A stretch of DNA of 64,000 bases from the NCBI GenBank assembly GCA_947396885.1, contig OX377206.1, positions 20,269,114 to 20,333,113 of the forward strand. The letters are read 5' to 3'. Of the stretch, positions 24,989-33,333 are shown one piece after another; the stretch's first letter is position 1; the number at the start of each line of letters is the position of its first letter. The DNA comes from Heligmosomoides polygyrus polygyrus. Taxonomy: Eukaryota; Nematoda; Chromadorea; Rhabditida; Heligmosomidae. Both the position numbers and the translations under genes were made by a program. A model generated the notes under the pieces. It was not told the DNA's origin and made no database searches. It saw nothing but the letters and a program-made list of their open reading frames with translations.

Positions 24989-27900
24989 TTTGTAGATGCA
25001 GGCCATGTCTTGCACAAACAAAACAACAACATAAGAAAAAACAGAACAAATGAAAACTCAATATGGCCTTCGACATCGACATACCTTATAATAAGTGGAT
25101 TGAGATAAAGGGTTTACAAAGAAAGAAACAGTCATCCTACTACTAAACGGACAATCCAACTCTCTTTGGAAACACCAGAAGATGCTCTAACAGTAACCAG
25201 CTTCTTGAAAGCCGACAAAGACATGGTAAGAATGTAGAAATACCTGTCGTCAAAAAGTCACTTAGATGCAGTTCGATAAATTTTTTAGGTCGGTCATTTT
25301 TTTTTGCATCGAGATAAAACTTCTGATCATTCGAGAACTTTTGAGAAATTCCTTCGGTTGGAAATAAGTTGTATCTGTAAGCCAAGTTAGACCTGGTCGT
25401 GTGCAGTCGAAGAAGGCGCCGACTGTCCCATGCTTCATGAATCGAAGCTCTCAATTCGGGTTCACCCAGGACCAACCAAGATTCCATTCCTGCCGAGAAC
25501 GTTGAATTGGTACCAGAGTTGTATAGAAGTATAAAACACGGAGTTGTCCACTGGCAGGCCAATGAATGTCATTACGTATACCAAATGCCCATTCGCATTG
25601 CCTCCGGATATTCCACAGTAATGGGATACGCAGCGCATTCCAAACAGGGCTTGATTAACGTCGTCCGTCATCCTTTTTATCCTTATGGAAGATGATAAAT
25701 GGCTTTGTGGGCCTTTGTGGACCTAACGAGTTCTATTCAATATCTCGTTCCCACACAAGATGTGGCCAGTGGGGGATCCTAGTTCCCAACTAAAAAGATC
25801 TTCTTTTTCACAAATCGATAAACAAAAAAACAATAAACAGTGCATTTAATTGAATTCCAAAAAACAGGTAATGGATAAAGATAAGGATAAGGATAAAGGA
25901 TAAAGGACGGCTTTACTCGATTCCTTTGCTCACGTATTCTACTTGTACGAATGTCGTGGAGGCCATTTGAACGCGTACACATTTGGCCCTACCATGACTT
26001 TCGGTGACCAGCCGTTGGCGAACTCAGCGCTTTATCCTTCCCAGGCAAGTCTGGTACCAATTCGCCGACCCCGGAGGGATGGCTTGGTTGGCCTGGGCGG
26101 GAAATCCGAACCAGGACCTGGTGTCGGGTGCACGCAACAGCCTGCGCCTCCTCCGATCGCGCCACACGCGGATAAAGGATAAAGGTGGACGTTAATCAAT
26201 CCCTGTTTGGAGTGCGCCACGCATTCTTTGTGAATGGAGACAGATTGAATGCGTATTTCGCTCACACAATAATAAACTGCGGTGGCTAGCTGATGGGCAG
26301 GTCTGTATTTTATCCGCATAGAACAAGTCTGGTTCTAAATCACCATCACGGACGGATTGAAAGCTTTGTCGTCCTGAGCGCTGTCTCGTGTACACGCGGA
26401 AGTCGGAGCCTCTGCGCTACATACAAGGTGAATAAAGGATAACGATAAATGACGGCGTTAGTCAATACCTTTTGGGATGTGCCATGAATTCTACTTTTAC
26501 GGGATATCATAGACGCAATTTGAGTAAGTATTTTCCAAATGTAAAGAACGAGGCAGCATGCGCTCTGCTCACCGAACGAATAGAAGATTTGGTTGACATG
26601 GGCGGGACATTCGTACATGAACCTGATATATCTGGTGTGCACGGGAAAGCCGGTGCCTCCTTCAACTGCGTTACTGCTCGTCCCACAAAGCGAATACGCT
26701 TTAAAAGTAGTACCCTAATAATAATACGGGAGTAGTGCGCATTCCGCTCCTTAAAATGTGAATTAGCGCTAGCTTTATCCAAATAATCCATGTAAATACA
26801 CCTTTAAGGGCGCGTGTAGCGCAGTCGTAGGAGGCGCGACTGTCGCGTGCACCCGATACCAGGTCCCGACTGTCGCGTGCACCCGATACCAGGTCCCTGG
26901 TTCGGATTTCCCGCCCAGGCCAACCAAGCCTTCCTCCCCCCGGGGCCGGTGAATTGGTAGCAGACTTGTCTGGGAAGAATAAAACGCTGACTTGTTCATC
27001 GGCTGGCCACCGCAAGTCATTGTATGGCCAAATACGCATTCATGTCGCCTCCACGGCATCCCGTAGAAGTAGAATGCGCTGGCGCATCCCAGAAAGGACT
27101 GAGTAACGCCGTCCTTTATCCTTTATCCTTAAATACACCTTTACCTCTCTATTAATTCTTGTTGATATTTCTATAATATACGCAGTTCCTATCTTCCACT
27201 TATCCTAATGAGAAACGAGTGAAAGTGAATACGGATTCCTAATTTTGAGATTCTTCCAGGCAATTCGAGAAACCTCGAGAATCCATACGTGATTTTGTGA
27301 TTCGACAAAATGTGAACGAAGCGCTGAGCCGGAAGCTGCGGAATCGGTCCTCGTCACTACCGCGAATTGAAAGCGCCGATCTCGACGAATTGGCATATCG
27401 GACAGCCGAAAGGCCCCTTAGTTATCAGGTAATTTCTAAAGTGATTTTTGAGTTGCTGTCTAACTATGAGCAGCTCCAGTCGTTCTTTCGGGTCGGTTGA
27501 TAGCATGGAGGCTATGGAATGCTGTGCGAAACATAGAACTATTATCAAGTTCCGGCAGTCGAACCAAGTTTTTACTTGTTTTGGATTTTAGAAGAAGATC
27601 CAGTAGCGTAGGACGCAGAAAGGCTGATTATGAACAAAGCCATTCTTTATTGTTTTCACTAACTACCTTAAACATAAGCAGCGAATAACGCAGTTAGTAC
27701 TCATCTATTATCACAAGCTTCAATTTTATTTTTATATTTTCTTGATTTCTTACGTTTATTACTATATTCAATATAAAAATGCTTATGCCTATTTGTCCAG
27801 CAACACTTTCAGATGGATCAACTGCGAAATATGGCCATTGGAAGTCTGGACAACCTCAACATAGAAGCTGACTCGCCTAATCAGAACACTATGCGGAGAC

Positions 27901-28543
27901 GTCGGTTACCGGTGGCGCCGCTAATGGGATCACTGTCGAGGATACCCGGCTCGCAGCCTGCTGAAACGGAGTTTCTCAGCGGTACCTCCCGGTTAATGCA
28001 GAGGTTTGTTCTTGCGTTTATTCTCTGTATCGATTTGTATTGATCCGAGTTGAATAGAAAATGATAGACCTTTAGCACCTTTAGACCTAGACCTTGAGCA
28101 CTGTACGGAAAATCGCCAAGGTTTTCGGATGTGGTGCTTCTTGAGAGATCATTTCTGCGAATAATGATATTGACGAATCCAGAACACAGCCGCCGTTTCG
28201 TGAATTGGCCATGCGCGGTACAATTAATTCCTTTATTCGAAGTTGACACACTAAGTATTTCTAAACATCACAAAACGCACCTGGTAAAACCTTAAAATAA
28301 TTCGGTCGTTTTCTCGGGCTAATGGGTTCTGTTTAGATCATAGAATCTAGTTCCGATTTCCCTATTTATTTATGCATTAACGTATTTATTTATTTGTTTA
28401 TTCACAAGTTTCCCGTCTAACTCGGATGGCGACGAACTCATTTGTCCACTCATAAAGGCTACAAAAACGCGGCAATGCCCGAGATGTCAGCCGCAATAGA
28501 GACATGCAGCAATCTTGGCTCATCTGAACAACCACTTCAAGAG

Positions 28544-28592
<49 letters not shown>

Positions 28593-31500
28593 GCATTGAC
28601 GTGCAATATTGACAGATGTGGATCTCGAGAAGGAAAATGACAAAACGAAAATGTGAAAAAAACGATAACGCTCATAAAAACCGTGTGGAGCAGTTTACAG
28701 GGTGCGTAAAAAGTATTGACGCAGTAAATGGCGGTTGTGAAAATAGTATTAGCAGTAAGTTTCAAAATATTCACTTGAGAAATATGGAAAATGATCTTGC
28801 AAACACGATAGAATAACTCGTAGTTGACATTGGCTCCTTTACTGTGAATACAGGAGCGAAAACGACGGAAAAATTCATGAGCACGCGCCGCAAGTATTCG
28901 CTTGCATTTTGTTCCGTGCTTCGAACAGGGTAGCCTTCTGCGACTGGTCACTTCTGTTGAAAGTAGCACAGACCTCATTCTTCAAAATCGCCTAAAAAGA
29001 GATATCCAGCGAATTCATGTTCAAGCTGTGCTCGTCTGAGAAGCTGTCCACACCTGCGCGCGTTATCTGTTTGCCGTTATCGGACAGAGAGTGATAATTC
29101 TGGATTTAATCGTTATTGTGCTTGAACATCTTGTAATCATCATCTGTTATGACAGAGCCGTGGCTGACGTTTGGGTTGCTGACCTCTTTCCTCACCAACC
29201 GTTTCGAACAGCGCCAAATTCTCTTGTTAAGGAAGTATTCAGCTGTCTGGGCAACAAACAAAAAAAGGCCACCGTAACGGTGACGATCATGTTTCTTCAG
29301 TTTTTTCGTGAGTGTTTTTTTGAGCACAATACAGACAACAAAAATAACACACAAAAACCTAGAGGGGTACAAAGAGAAGCTGGAGCTGAATCAAAAAGTA
29401 GGTGCGTCAATACTTTTTACGCACCCTGTACAACTCCAGCTTAAAGAGAAAGAGAAGCTACTGTTGCACATCGACTAACAAATTAAATCCGCATCAAACT
29501 CATCAAATTCAACACAACATTTGGCGAACATTACGATTTTAATATTTTATTATTTCTGCCTGAAATTGACGATGTGCTGAGGCTTGATTTGAATACTGGT
29601 TGTTGGGCAGGTTTCACAACTAGTGCTATCGATCACTTCATCGATATCGATTGATATTATCGATCCTTCTCGGATTTGATTGTTTTGAGGAAGAATTCAT
29701 TTGAGTAAGTGAAAATATAGAACGGTGGACAGCATCGTAGCATTATTAATCAAATTACTATGAACTTCTAGGGCGAGGTCTTAGCCAGATTCGGGTTGTT
29801 TATAGTGTAGTTAGTTTAGTTTGTTTATAGTTATGTTCTACTTAATTCAAGTATTTAATAAGTCGGGAAATTCTTTGGTAAGGAGTGTATGGGTATGGCA
29901 GCATAAATGGTGTAGCGCTGGAGCAGATGCATGCTATTTGGGCACTTCTCCATGCGTCCATCCAGAAGAAGTGAAAGAAATGTGCAACGGACCCTAGTCG
30001 TCGGTAGTCCAGTCTTCGCTCGCAGCCCATGAACTCACTGCTTCACGGCGATACCTCTTTAATCGTCCTTGTTAAGCCATGCATCACATTTCTCTAGGAC
30101 GCAGCCTTTCATTCCTAGTTGAAACTGAGTTCCCTATTTGAACGTGTTGACTTTAAGGCGACCCAGGGAGCGAGTAGCAGCTATGGAGCGGTTCGCTAGA
30201 CGTTCAGCAAGCATCGGTCCGCAGTGTGAAATTCTAGAGTACGGCACTAGGTCAGTGAGAACTCACTTTTCAACTTTTGATAAATATATGTTTCAATTGA
30301 TTGATGCACTCTATAGCTACAATATTTATCATATTTCTACTAGAAATTCCAGGCGAGACGTTCCTCCCGTTCGGGCTATGCTGGTGGCTCTAGATCAGTG
30401 CGGATTTCGAACAGTTGTTGTGGAGAAGACGCAGCCGGGTCCCTTTGGTTTCTACATTGCAACTGGCGTGATGAACGGGCAACGAGGTGGGGAGGCACTA
30501 TTCTCTGTAATTATTGACGAAAGTTTGGCACGGAAACATATTGTGGATACCCGAAAGTGTTTTGTCGGGCGAACAGAAACAGCTACTGTAGGATGATTAT
30601 ACATATTGAATTCACTGATGCAAACTCCACATAGTGAATTCTACATGTTTTTCCTTCCCCTGGTAATCAGTCCGCTGCTGTTGTGAACCGTCGTCATCTC
30701 ATCCTGTCCAGGTGTGTCTTCTACCGCAGCGCCGAGATCCCTCTTGGTGACGTCCTTTCACTGCTTCTTTGGAGCTCCTCGTGGTGCTTTTCGGGTGCCA
30801 GCCTTATTGAATGATCATCTTCTCTTTACGCGCTCATCCTCAGCAGGATCAGGGCCGTCTTCATCACTGCTCTAACATCTTTGTAGAGCACCTCTTCATG
30901 AAAGGCTCATTCACGGGCCCACCAGACCGTCTTCATGGTTCTGCGCCTTTCACGGGATCTTCTACAGTGCCCCTCTTATGCTGTTTTGGAGTATCAACGC
31001 ACACAGAAGACTCCAAAGGACTCCTTCCCCTTAAGACAGGCCGCGTTAGTCCGTTCCCACACTTCCTTTCTGGGATAAGTCACTTTGAAGAAATCGGGGC
31101 TCCTTGATCACCTTCTCGTTGATCTCTCATTGACAGTCCTGTTTGCGTCCTGGCACTGCTCTGGGGTGATGCACTTCTTCTCCTCTATGGCCACCGTCTG
31201 CAAGGGCCCTCGTTAAATCTGCATCTTCTGCTCCAATACCTTCTGGCTGTTGGCTACCAGGAAGATATTGTCCGCGTAGAGAACAGATTAGAGAGGACTT
31301 TTTGTTAGAGATTCACTATGCTGGCCAGCGTCAGGAGGAAGAGGGATATACCCAGAGCCAATCCTTGGTGAACCTCTGCAATGATACCCTGTTTCTTCCT
31401 TACCCGATGCGGGTTTATATCGCCGCTTTCGATCCTTCGAAAAGTTCCTTTATAACCCTGGTAAGATATTTTGAAATACCTATTTCTAGGATAGCCGTCT

Positions 31501-33333
31501 AGGTTATTATGCGGTGTAGCATACCGTAAGACTTCTTCAGGTCCTGGAACGGTTTCCGTTCCTCCGGGGATTTCTCCATAACCTAATGAGCGATGAAGAT
31601 TAGGTCTGTGGTAGACTCCCAAGCATGAAATTCCTCTGCTCCCGGCAGATGAAAAGAGTTGGCAACCATCTCACAGCACCTCTAGTAAGTCAATCGTAGG
31701 TCGACCTTGACCGTGTTCGGGATCACAATTTTTTCTTCTTCCAACATTTCAACAAAAACCCCTTTATCAGGACACTTTATCCACGTTATCCTTTGCTGCT
31801 TCCTGACTGCTACGCAGGCAATTGAAACCAGAGCTGAAGTAGCTTTTCTTATCAGAGAAAATGCATATGAGAAAATCCTGTCTTCGATGATTTATATATT
31901 GGAAGGCTCCGCATCTGTCTCATCAAATACACGTAGCCCCCTCATAGTTTGACAATAATTTGTTTTAAACACCTGGTGAAGGTAACGTTCCGCTTTTTGC
32001 GCCTTTGGAGAAGGTACGGTTCACCAGCGTGGTGAGGTCTTTCTGGAGCGTAATTGAGTAATTTCACGGCAGGTGAAGAAGTCTGATACAAGCTGAAAGG
32101 GGTACTGACAGTCTTTTTCAATATTTCGGCACAGTTCCTTATGTGAGTGCACGTCTTGATTAAAGTGGCACTTAACTTCCTGCTCTAGCTTTGCAATTAA
32201 ATCAGATCGCAGAACTAGTTATAACCCCAGTGACAATGCACCAGGAATCCGGACGATTCGGATCCGTCGATTTTTCCAAACCCTGGTTAACAGGATTGCG
32301 CAATGAATAGGATTTTGAAAATCTTGGATCTTACGACAATTCAGAAAAGAGTGATTTCACCAGATCGAATTTTCGAATAATTCAGATAATTCAAATAACT
32401 GATTTTAACCTAAAATCTAATGTCCTACCCGAATCGAGTGCCCGATGTGAGGTTCGAAGATCAATCAGTGGTATGGATCATTTGAGAATCCTTCTTGTTA
32501 AAGTTGCTTTATCTGAATCATCCCAAGATCTTTCAAGAGGCTTTTCAAGAATCACATTACTCACATAATCGTTTTAACAGGGATAGAAAAAGGACGGATT
32601 CGAATTATCCTATTCAGCGTCGGACCTAATGTCGACTAGCCACCATAAGTCATTGTTTAGGTCATATATGCAAATTGCTTCCACGGTATTCTGCAGTAGT
32701 GGAATGCGTGGCGCATCTCAAACAGGGATCGTTCAACGCAGACATTTATTCTTTATCCTTCACCTCTTTTAAATGGAGCATTGGTTACAAAACATAATCC
32801 ACATAATCCGTGCAGAATGGGTCTGCTACAATCCCATTGTGATTAGCTTCTCGCTGCCGATCTCATCCTTTTTCAACTGTATAATTATTTAATCCTGGCG
32901 GTTTTTGGAGAGCTTTAGCTCTTAAGCCGTCTTTAATGCTTTCCTCCTTAAAGTTTGGAATGAACTCAACAAGTGAAGACTAGATATGTGAACCGGATTC
33001 AAGGTGTACAGCGATTGAGCTTGTTCTAATTAGCGTTTAGTTATAATTAGATGTTAAATAGCTAAATAGCTTGTTAACTAGTTAATTACACGGCTTGCTG
33101 TAATTAGCATTAATTGGTGATTATTTGTATGAAAATCCATTTTTGCAGGTATTTTCATCTCCCGAGTGTCGATCCCCTCATTGTCGCCGATGCTAAGCGT
33201 TGGTGACGAGATTCTCTACGTGGATGATCAGCTTGTCAAGGGCCGAAGCTTGGAGACCGTTCAGGCACTGATCGCCGGCAAGACGAAAGTGCTGATTGTG
33301 CTGCTACCTGCGATCGGAAGCTACATTTACTGA
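11619..33333 (+). CDS. PDZ-domain protein, 11-exon gene (about 473 aa)
   Basis: Spliced gene assembled by hand. Exons: 11619-11700, 12156-12297, 18377-18485, 18582-18681, 24328-24453, 24515-24605, 27260-27428, 27813-28003, 30158-30250, 30353-30486, 33149-33333. Every junction has GT..AG and all phases agree, giving 1,422 nt (473 codons plus TGA). Residues about 388-470 form a PDZ domain: the carboxylate-binding loop is GPFGFYI (397-403), followed by GIFISRV and then LSVGDEILYVDDQLVKGRS. The protein ends GSYIY just after the last PDZ strand. Residues 1-370 are Ser/Arg/Pro-rich, probably disordered, with RVRF (105-108, RVxF type) and PPSY (206-209, PPxY type). PDZ domains bind C-terminal peptides of membrane or polarity proteins, so a cortical scaffold role is inferred. 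I do not recognise a specific orthologue. Exons extending upstream of 11619 cannot be excluded. Confidence 0.87.
12156..12297 (+). CDS. PDZ gene exon 2
   Basis: Acceptor GCGATTTTCAG, donor GTACTT. The split codon G|GT joins exon 1 and the frame reads GEIAPQDSDTDSGICADSDQ onward to SNNYADYLVPDSYR. Acidic and Ser-rich; the DSDTDSG stretch resembles casein-kinase-2 type sites. Ends in phase 2. The next intron (6.1 kb) carries SINEs and the decayed mariner at about 15.9-17.5 kb. Confidence 0.85.
13446..13690 (+). mobile_element. SINE-like remnant, plus strand
   Basis: Weak similarity: GCTCGTGGTAGCGTTATCG resembles the head, and GGAAGAGTAAAACACTGATT and GGCCTGGTCATG resemble the middle. In intron 2 of the PDZ gene. 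Confidence 0.35.
13772..14020 (-). mobile_element. SINE, minus strand, diverged
   Basis: Reads GGAATGCGCCATGCATTC, then a middle with GACCTGGACGGGATCCGAAC equivalent to the box-B region, and a degraded head near 14020. Confidence 0.55.
14400..14760. other. GC-rich island in intron 2; possible alternative first exon
   Basis: CpG-rich segment within an AT-richer intron. From an ATG at 14503 the plus strand reads MAASSPYDVVVTRPRLRSAT and on for about 46 codons. A GTACAT after AGCAT could be a phase-2 donor joining exon 3 in frame. The minus strand is also open here (14304-14636), so coding status is undecided. Confidence 0.25.
15003..15230 (+). mobile_element. SINE, plus strand, 5'-truncated
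   Basis: Begins inside box B (CAGTTCGAATTCACGCCC) and continues through GCGTGGCGCATCCC to a CTTTATCCTTTACC tail. The pol III head is absent, as expected from incomplete reverse transcription. Confidence 0.75.
15936..17505 (+). mobile_element. Decayed mariner-family DNA transposon
   Basis: Contains transposase remains (16520-17420). The ends resemble each other in inverse orientation (AGGGTTATTGCAC on the left, the complement of GAATCACCCT on the right), so the borders are approximate. It sits in intron 2 of the PDZ gene. Both ends are too diverged for a confident TA duplication. Confidence 0.65.
16520..17420 (+). pseudogene. Mariner transposase, frameshifted remnant
   Basis: In successive frames I read NRFKSGDLRCPNN, VVRKLRELGFIWKIHQ, then LDALITIDERWVLYASHTVR, a HDN core in place of HDNARPH, PPYSPDLASTVYHLH, and finally LESDLRHIFEWKPPDFY. 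This is the mariner order: linker, first catalytic Asp, second Asp, and a third site 34 residues later that is Val instead of Asp. Several frameshifts and a stop separate the blocks. The N-terminal helix-turn-helix is not recognisable. Inactive. A C. elegans/cecropia-type mariner is the likely relative. Confidence 0.7.
17775..17955 (-). mobile_element. SINE remnant, minus strand
   Basis: Reads CACCAATTCATTGACTCC, GGTCTGGGCGGGATATGAACC and a degraded head. These match the central and box-B segments of the SINE only. Confidence 0.45.
18042..18232. mobile_element. Foldback (inverted-repeat) element
   Basis: Arms 18042-18083 and 18187-18232 are inverted copies of each other (shared core CGTAGGTGAGCAGCATT) with a few mismatches, separated by about 100 bp. 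No coding capacity. It lies 145 bp upstream of PDZ exon 3. Confidence 0.7.
18377..18485 (+). CDS. PDZ gene exon 3 (RVxF motif)
   Basis: Acceptor TCGCTTTTTCAG, donor GTGTGA. AG|A completes the split codon and the frame reads RRSLAKSDTARKLPQRPT through to KTYRVRFADE, ending in phase 0. RVRF fits the RVxF consensus for protein phosphatase 1 docking, an inference from motif only. A foldback element (18042-18232) lies about 145 bp upstream. Confidence 0.85.
18582..18681 (+). CDS. PDZ gene exon 4, possible cassette exon
   Basis: Acceptor TATGCTTACCACAG, donor GTTGGT. It reads VDSGASTSSTCSEQSTKS and on to QQRQQTAL, Ser/Thr-rich, ending in phase 1. The 96-bp intron before it is typical for nematodes. 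Exon 3 ends in phase 0, so this exon can be included (then exon 5 must start at 24328) or skipped (then exon 5 must start at 24339). The donor is weak; its use needs transcript evidence. Confidence 0.65.
19084..19185. repeat. Perfect 25-bp inverted repeat (hairpin)
   Basis: 19084-19108 (AAGTGCGTGTTCTTTTCACT...) is exactly inverted at 19161-19185, with a 52-bp spacer. It may be a small MITE. In intron 4. Confidence 0.75.
19952..21132 (+). mobile_element. Mariner element with both TIRs and TA target duplication
   Basis: The left end TTAGGTTGGAAAAAAGTCTT and the right end AACACTTTCCAACCTAA are inverted repeats, each flanked by TA (19950-19951 and 21133-21134). The 1,181-bp length is close to an intact mariner. 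It encodes a disrupted transposase related to the cecropia/Hsmar1-like group, which includes the hookworm element bandit; that assignment is by motif only. In intron 4 of the PDZ gene. Confidence 0.88.
20130..21070 (+). pseudogene. Mariner transposase, inactivated
   Basis: The N-terminal part (RVILHEFIKGSTARQAADQI, then YEWFGKFLKGD) is the helix-turn-helix region and ends in a TAA at 20295. A frameshift near 20330 and a TAG near 20382 follow. The C-terminal frame (20450-21070) has the first catalytic Asp in TDDESWVLY. The HDNARPH site has become HINAQPH, so the second Asp is lost, and the YSPDLAPTDYH site reads TEYH. Spacing between the last two sites is 34 residues, typical of D,D34D mariners. 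About 30 residues after RRKRQW are deleted. Cannot be active. Confidence 0.88.
21162..22716. mobile_element. hAT-like non-autonomous DNA transposon
   Basis: The ends are CAGGGATGAGTGGATTAA and the inverse of CAGGGTTGAGCGAATAAT. They are flanked by TTTGACGC (21154-21161) and TTTGACAC (22717-22724), an 8-bp target duplication with one mismatch, which fits hAT elements. The termini share GTTATCC(G/A)G motifs. No transposase with a recognisable hAT dimerisation domain; a 130-codon frame at 21289 has no known match. Related copy at 40221-40694. Confidence 0.7.
23266..23554 (+). mobile_element. SINE, full length, with perfect 12-bp target duplication
   Basis: Flanked by TAACTCGTATAT at 23254-23265 and 23555-23566. 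Box A TAGCGCAGTCGG; box-B-like GGTTCGGGTTTCCC; 3' end GTGGCGAATCCC then CCTTTATC. A good reference copy for the family's boundaries. In intron 4. Confidence 0.92.
24328..24453 (+). CDS. PDZ gene exon 5 (two possible acceptors)
   Basis: It reads TTSPYVSQLSRTTKPHSP onward to SSSTLRRP and ends in phase 1 at donor GTAATT. Two acceptors 11 nt apart are possible: TGCTTAAG before 24328 (phase fits exon 4) and GCAACAG before 24339 (phase fits exon 3 directly). The other pairings hit early stops. Intron 4 upstream is 5.6 kb and carries a mariner, a hAT-like element and a SINE. Confidence 0.78.
24515..24605 (+). CDS. PDZ gene exon 6 (PPxY motif)
   Basis: Acceptor CCCACGTTCAG after a 61-bp intron, donor GTATGT. 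The frame reads NRSLNSYSYTIEDVESLP then GPPSYDVAISRL, ending in phase 2. PPSY is a PPxY motif that in other proteins binds WW domains, for example in Nedd4-type ligases; binding here is inferred only. Confidence 0.85.
24944..24991. repeat. (TTTA)n microsatellite
   Basis: About 12 tandem TTTA units. Similar tracts occur at 17682-17702 and 28542-28591. Confidence 0.9.
25391..25690 (+). mobile_element. SINE, plus strand, diverged
   Basis: Head CTGGTCGTGTGCAGTCGAAG, box-B-like region near 25455, 3' GGATACGCAGCGCATTCC and TTATCC tail. In intron 6. Confidence 0.7.
25868..26170 (-). mobile_element. SINE, minus strand, first of a head-to-tail cluster
   Basis: The tail, seen as GGATAAAGATAAGGATAAGG, is one of the longest CCTTATC-type tails in the window. 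The head ends at CGATCGCGCCACACGCG. Confidence 0.85.
26171..26425 (-). mobile_element. SINE, minus strand, second of cluster
   Basis: Tail GATAAAGGATAAAGG abuts the previous head. Then GTGCGCCACGCATTC, and a head degraded to CTGCGCTACATAC. Confidence 0.75.
26430..26686 (-). mobile_element. SINE, minus strand, third of cluster
   Basis: Tail AATAAAGGATAACGATAAA, then GATGTGCCATGAATTCTAC, head TTCAACTGCGTTACTGC. Clearly older than the 26807 copy. Confidence 0.75.
26807..27129 (+). mobile_element. SINE with 14-bp target duplication and internal 30-bp duplication
   Basis: Flanked by TAAATACACCTTTA at 26793-26806 and 27130-27143 (perfect). A 30-bp block starting GACTGTCGCGTGCACCCGAT is tandemly repeated (26838-26867 and 26868-26897), between the box A and box B regions. 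Otherwise near consensus, so probably young. It lies 117 bp upstream of PDZ exon 7. Confidence 0.92.
27260..27428 (+). CDS. PDZ gene exon 7
   Basis: Acceptor GATTCTTCCAG, donor GTAATT. CG|G completes an arginine codon, then QFEKPRESIRDFVIRQNV and on to ADLDELAYRTAERPLSYQ, ending in phase 0. Only this one of the three frames is open. Mixed charge, probably helical. The preceding intron holds a cluster of SINE copies, the nearest ending about 117 bp before the acceptor. Confidence 0.85.
27813..28003 (+). CDS. PDZ gene exon 8
   Basis: Acceptor CAACACTTTCAG directly before ATG, donor GTTTGT. Reads MDQLRNMAIGSLDNLNIEAD and on to GTSRLMQ, phase 0 in and phase 2 out. Because it starts with ATG, an internal start giving a shorter protein (residues 274-473, with the PDZ domain) is conceivable, but nothing in the sequence demonstrates it. 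Confidence 0.85.
28542..28591. repeat. (ATTT)n microsatellite
   Basis: About 12 tandem TTTA units in intron 8. Confidence 0.9.
28698..29428. mobile_element. TIR DNA element (CAGGGTGCG ends, TA target)
   Basis: The left end CAGGGTGCGTAAAAAGTATT and the exact inverse at the right (ending CGCACCCTG) give about 26 bp of perfect TIR, flanked by TA at 28696-28697 and 29429-29430. TA targets and CAGGGTGCG ends fit the Tc1/mariner superfamily. Its 731 bp contain no intact transposase; minus-strand frames may be remnants. In intron 8 of the PDZ gene. Confidence 0.85.
29633..29674. other. Cluster of ATCGAT motifs
   Basis: Within about 45 bp there are several ATCGAT/ATCGATATCGAT motifs and a related CGATTGATATTATCGAT. 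It could be chance or a binding-site cluster in intron 8; no function can be assigned from sequence. Confidence 0.3.
30158..30250 (+). CDS. PDZ gene exon 9
   Basis: Reads RRPRERVAAMERFARRSASI then GPQCEILEYGT, phase 2 in and out, donor GTCAGT. The acceptor is either TTGACTTTAAG (start 30158) or GCGACCCAG (start 30167); both keep the frame and differ by three residues. The strongly basic arginine-rich start precedes the PDZ domain. Confidence 0.8.
30353..30486 (+). CDS. PDZ gene exon 10 (first half of PDZ domain)
   Basis: Acceptor TAGAAATTCCAG, donor GTGGGG, preceded by a 102-bp intron. Encodes residues 368-412, including FRTVVVEKTQPGPFGFYIA, i.e. the first PDZ strand and the GLGF-type peptide-binding loop (FGFYI). 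Ends in phase 1 in NGQR|G. The donor is non-optimal, but the next exon completes the domain exactly. Confidence 0.88.
30650..31700 (-). pseudogene. Decayed LINE reverse transcriptase, antisense in intron 10
   Basis: On the minus strand, split over frames, I read EEFHAWESTTDLIF (compare GFVAGCGTTDAI), an equivalent of the KPxFxDLxKAFD block, YFKISYQGYKGTFRR, then AEVHQGLALGISLFLLTL, matching the VGVHQGSALSPLLF motif of LINE reverse transcriptases, and a trace of a DIFLVANSQKVLEQKMQ segment after the active site. Many stops and frameshifts. The catalytic Asp pair is not intact. Clade is uncertain (RTE- or CR1-like). Confidence 0.62.
32625..32765 (+). mobile_element. SINE 3' half, plus strand
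   Basis: Begins at the CTAGCCACCATAAGTC equivalent and runs through GTGGCGCATCTC to TTATTCTTTATCC. 5'-truncated. In intron 10. Confidence 0.7.
33149..33333 (+). CDS. PDZ gene exon 11 (second half of PDZ domain and stop)
   Basis: Acceptor CATTTTTGCAG. GT completes the glycine codon, then IFISRVSIPSLSPMLSVGDE and ILYVDDQLVKGRSLETVQAL and on to LIVLLPAIGSYIY followed by TGA (33331-33333). The motif order (IFISRV, SVGDEIL, conserved G, hydrophobic last strand) is canonical PDZ. No clear AATAAA was seen within about 150 bp downstream. Confidence 0.9.
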
